Origin: Desulfobacula sp.
GTDB lineage: Bacteria > Desulfobacterota > Desulfobacteria > Desulfobacterales > Desulfobacteraceae
Length of the DNA: 9,092 bases
Direction: 5' to 3'
Assembly: GCA_018702715.1 (NCBI GenBank)
Contig: JABIYQ010000612.1
Span: forward strand, 1-9,092
The number at the start of each line of letters is the position of its first letter. The first letter of the stretch is position 1. Under the pieces are notes generated by a model. It searched no databases. It had not been told where the DNA came from and worked only from the letters and a program-made list of their open reading frames with translations. The translations under genes were made by a program, and so were the position numbers. Below are positions 7,186 to 9,092 of the stretch, piece by piece.

Positions 7186-7226
7186 ATATAAGTTCAACTG
7201 CATACCTGGAGCATTTCCAGGTCTTT
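7186..7226 (-). pseudogene. Repeat copy B: orphan 3' end of a second GNAT gene
   Basis: The minus strand reads 'RPGNAPGMQLNLY', the same ending as the intact acetyltransferase at 6474-6908, but with no acetyltransferase in front of it. Similarity to copy A stops at 7226: the next base turns the expected AAA (Lys) into TAA, and two nt further begins the YkgJ-like stop codon (7231-7229). The frame continues 'QNLLVKPNF' without a stop into ywbE. Because nearly all differences from copy A are synonymous, I read this as the eroded end of a paralogous gene that evolved under coding selection, not as a fresh random duplication. Confidence 0.65.
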
Positions 7227-7228
7227 AT

Positions 7229-7915
7229 TCATCCTTTGCATCCTGTATTTCGTGCATGTTTTTTTGTATAGGGATATTCCCGGCAGACCATTGGCTTGAC
7301 AGCATGATTGGTGCAGTAAAACATTCCCGTACCTGGTTTTTGGCCAAGAAACGGGCATGATTCTGCCGACCGGCCTGTCTGTGGGTCAATCCAGGCCCTG
7401 TATCTGACTTTCCCATTATTCAATTGCTCCTTTTTTACCCAGGACAGGATATCCTTTCGCCCAAGGCTTTCCCATAACTGCCAGTCTTCCCGGGTACATG
7501 CATTTTCCAGCCTGCGGCAGCAATTTGCGCATCGTTTGCAGACAAACCCGTTCATCTGGTTTTCAATCCATACCCCGGATTCTCCCTCAAGCTCACCCGG
7601 TCTGGCAGGTGTTTCAAAAACCAAGGAGCATATTTGAGCCATACCTGCCGCATCTCTTTGGAATGTTTCTAAAACATGAATCAAATAAAAGCCCAAAGCC
7701 TCGTCATTCACCGATTCAAATGACTGGTCATTATTCCGGCGAATCCAGGCCCTTTTTGACCCATTGCGAATGCTGGTTTTAAAGTCGTTGCCCAGAATCA
7801 GGGCACTGATTTTATAAAACAGATCAGGCTGGGGACCATATTGCCCGAAATCTGCTGCAATAGAATCAATGGCCTGGGCCTGCGTTAAAAATGTTTGTAA
7901 ATCATTTAACTTCAA
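7229..7915 (-). CDS. YkgJ-like cysteine-cluster protein
   Basis: A 228-residue soluble protein whose C-terminal half is a YkgJ-type domain (PF03692-like), thought to bind zinc or an Fe-S cluster through its cysteines: C126-x2-C129-x2-C132-C133, C140, C187, C201, C211 ('CREYPY') and C226 ('HARNTGCKG', the end of the protein). Residues 1-115 form an extra domain I do not recognise ('NGSKRAWIRRNNDQSF', 'FYLIHVLETFQRDAAGMAQI'). Members are often annotated as putative Fe-S oxidoreductases, but no reaction is established. The frame has no ATG near its beginning. A TTG at 7915-7913 gives the longest protein and overlaps the end of the MDR gene by 14 nt, so translation is probably coupled; the start is uncertain. 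Sampled GC (about 50%) is well above that of the genes just downstream. Its stop lies directly against the orphan GNAT tail. Confidence 0.8.
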   Translation of the reverse strand: MKLNDLQTFLTQAQAIDSIAADFGQYGPQPDLFYKISALILGNDFKTSIRNGSKRAWIRRNNDQSFESVNDEALGFYLIHVLETFQRDAAGMAQICSLVFETPARPGELEGESGVWIENQMNGFVCKRCANCCRRLENACTREDWQLWESLGRKDILSWVKKEQLNNGKVRYRAWIDPQTGRSAESCPFLGQKPGTGMFYCTNHAVKPMVCREYPYTKKHARNTGCKG

Positions 7916-8909
7916 ACTTTTTGTTATTATCCTTCACCATTATGACTACATTTCCCTTTTTGTGTCCTTTTTCAACATATTGGAAAGCCTCGGATATCTT
8001 TTCCAGCGGATAGCACCTGTCTATGACCGGTTTCAGCTTTCTAGCCTCAAGAAGCGTTTTGAAAAATTCCAGATCCTCAACTCTTTCACGGGCTACCCCG
8101 CCCTTAACTTTCTTATCGCCTGTCATTGAGGTCCATAGTATTTGGGCAAGCTCTTTCAGATCCATTATCACAGGAAGAAAAACACCTTTTTGCTTCAGTG
8201 ATTTTCTAGAGCGTGAAAACGAAGTTTTGCCTACCGTATCAAGAATGAGGTCATAGGTTTTACCGTTTCGGGTATAATCCTCTTTAGTGTAATCAATGAG
8301 TTTATCAGCTCCAAGGGATTTCACTAATTCTAAATTCGTGGTGCTGCATACCCCGGTAACTTTAGCACCAAAGTATTTTGCAAGTTGTACGGCATAGGTT
8401 CCTATTGCTCCTGAAGCACCATAAATAAGTATTTTATGTCCGGCCTTTATATTTCCCTTGTCTCGAAGATAAAATAACGCAGTACTCGCCCCCAAAAAAA
8501 TTGGGGCTGCTTCCTCCCAGGTAATGTTAGGCGGCTTTATCGTCAACACTCCTTTTTCCGGCACGCATGTATACTCTGCATGGGCACCAAAAGTTGTACC
8601 CGGTGTTCCAAAGACCTGGTCGCCTTCTTTAAATCGCTTAACATTTTTGCCAATTGCCTCAATTTCTCCGGCCAGATCAATCCCCAGTATATTTATTCTT
8701 GGTCTGAATACACCAAACATGAATAGTCGTGCAGGGATCTGGAATATTCCAGGGACAAATGTGAAATTGCGAACGTTGCAGTCTGTAGATGTTACACTTG
8801 CTGCGTGTATTTTTATCAATACTTCATTATCCTTGGGAAAAGGTTTGTCTATCTCTTTGAGCTGGAGTTCATCCGGTGGTCCGAATTTTGTGTGTATAAC
8901 AGCTTTCAT
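7902..8909 (-). CDS. Zinc-free MDR-family NAD(P)-dependent oxidoreductase
   Basis: A 335-residue medium-chain dehydrogenase/reductase of the quinone-oxidoreductase type. The N-terminal GroES-like domain (about 1-125) contains 'LGIDLAGEIEAIGKNV' (75-90). The Rossmann domain carries the nucleotide-binding loop Y163-GASGAIG (164-170), followed by 'YAVQLAKYFGAKVTGVCS'. The C-terminal 'GNVVIMV' (319-325) is the usual MDR ending. No cluster of structural or catalytic zinc cysteines is seen, so it is probably an NADPH-dependent reductase of enones, quinones or aldehydes; the substrate is unknown. The ATG at 8909 has AAGGA at 8920-8916, spaced 6 nt. It starts 18 nt after the amidohydrolase stop and overlaps the YkgJ-like gene, so the three are likely one transcript. 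A shared metabolic role is possible but not shown. Confidence 0.88.
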   Translation of the reverse strand: MKAVIHTKFGPPDELQLKEIDKPFPKDNEVLIKIHAASVTSTDCNVRNFTFVPGIFQIPARLFMFGVFRPRINILGIDLAGEIEAIGKNVKRFKEGDQVFGTPGTTFGAHAEYTCVPEKGVLTIKPPNITWEEAAPIFLGASTALFYLRDKGNIKAGHKILIYGASGAIGTYAVQLAKYFGAKVTGVCSTTNLELVKSLGADKLIDYTKEDYTRNGKTYDLILDTVGKTSFSRSRKSLKQKGVFLPVIMDLKELAQILWTSMTGDKKVKGGVARERVEDLEFFKTLLEARKLKPVIDRCYPLEKISEAFQYVEKGHKKGNVVIMVKDNNKKFEVK

Positions 8910-8927
8910 AAGGATTCCTTAAAATTC

Positions 8928-9092
8928 TTAAATTTTCTCATTTCTCCCTGCAAAACTATTCCATAGCATTCCCATGAGCCCCATACCCGGCTCATATTCT
9001 TTCCCATTTAAAAATAATTTTTCCACCTTTAAGGAACGAAGTTCTTTTGGCGCAAGTTTTAAGGGATCCTGGTTTAAAATTACCATGTCTGC
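8928..9092 (-). CDS. Amidohydrolase (YtcJ-like), C-terminal fragment
   Basis: The last 54 codons of a gene that enters from the right edge, ending in TAA at 8930-8928. The frame reads 'ADMVILNQDPLKLAPKELRS', then 'LKVEKLFLNGKEYEPGMG', and ends 'WNSFAGRNEKI'. The 'ADMVILNQDP...V.KLFLNGKEY.PG' pattern is the closing beta-sandwich of metal-dependent amidohydrolases of the YtcJ group, which hydrolyse C-N bonds of unknown substrates. The catalytic residues lie outside the window. It precedes the MDR gene by 18 nt on the same strand. Truncation here is only the window edge, not evidence of damage. Confidence 0.75.
   Translation of the reverse strand, partial: ADMVILNQDPLKLAPKELRSLKVEKLFLNGKEYEPGMGLMGMLWNSFAGRNEKI

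Noticed and set aside
8910..8920. Odd palindrome AAGGATTCCTT covering the MDR ribosome site, as a translation switch.
   Set aside because: The one-base centre cannot form an RNA hairpin; it is probably chance overlap of the site with its complement.
8524..8922. Open frame of 132 codons on the plus strand opposite the MDR gene.
   Set aside because: It is antisense to a clear MDR gene and its translation resembles no known family.

Overview
The window looks like chromosomal DNA of a strictly anaerobic sulfate reducer of the Desulfobacterales (Desulfobacula/Desulfobacter-like). This is inferred from protein style: a PAS/GAF sensor that opens with the 'TYEELKQKV..LEK' coiled coil common in that group, a YtcJ-type amidohydrolase, a YkgJ-like cysteine-cluster protein and a DinG-like nuclease-helicase. 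Base composition is moderate to AT-rich. No rRNA, tRNA, CRISPR array, insertion sequence or phage gene was seen.

Layout. 1-770 (minus): N-terminal half of a PAS-GAF sensor that runs off the left edge. 774-1059: divergent intergenic region with a consensus -35 box. 1060-2400 (plus): a 12-helix MFS permease, the only plus-strand gene. From 2451 to the right edge everything is on the minus strand. In transcription order, right to left, it reads: C-terminus of an amidohydrolase (8928-9092), a zinc-free MDR oxidoreductase (7902-8909), a YkgJ-like protein (7229-7915, overlapping the MDR end by 14 nt), YwbE (6949-7146), a GNAT acetyltransferase (6474-6908), a TfoX N-terminal-domain protein (6113-6445), a 127-nt gap, the radical-SAM 23S rRNA methyltransferase RlmN (4957-5985), a GGDEF-domain remnant (4854-4961), and a RecB-nuclease/DinG-helicase fusion (2451-4823). 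Short gaps suggest amidohydrolase-MDR-YkgJ are co-transcribed, and probably GNAT-TfoX too.

The most distinctive features are structural. Two genes end exactly where a fragment of another gene begins. RlmN stops inside a decayed diguanylate-cyclase (GGDEF) fragment. The YkgJ-like gene stops 2 nt before a second copy of the GNAT gene's 3' end, which differs from the first only at synonymous third positions apart from one conservative Phe/Tyr change. This second copy lies in frame with ywbE and misleads start calling; the real ywbE start is a GTG at 7146 behind a strong Shine-Dalgarno. Sampled GC content shifts near these joints. The stretch therefore reads as a recombination mosaic.

The most interesting protein is the 790-residue helicase. 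It has an apparently complete RecB-family nuclease site (G..H, D, E-x-K, Q-x3-Y) ahead of an Fe-S XPD/DinG helicase with all motifs intact. No clearly new multi-gene system was recognised.
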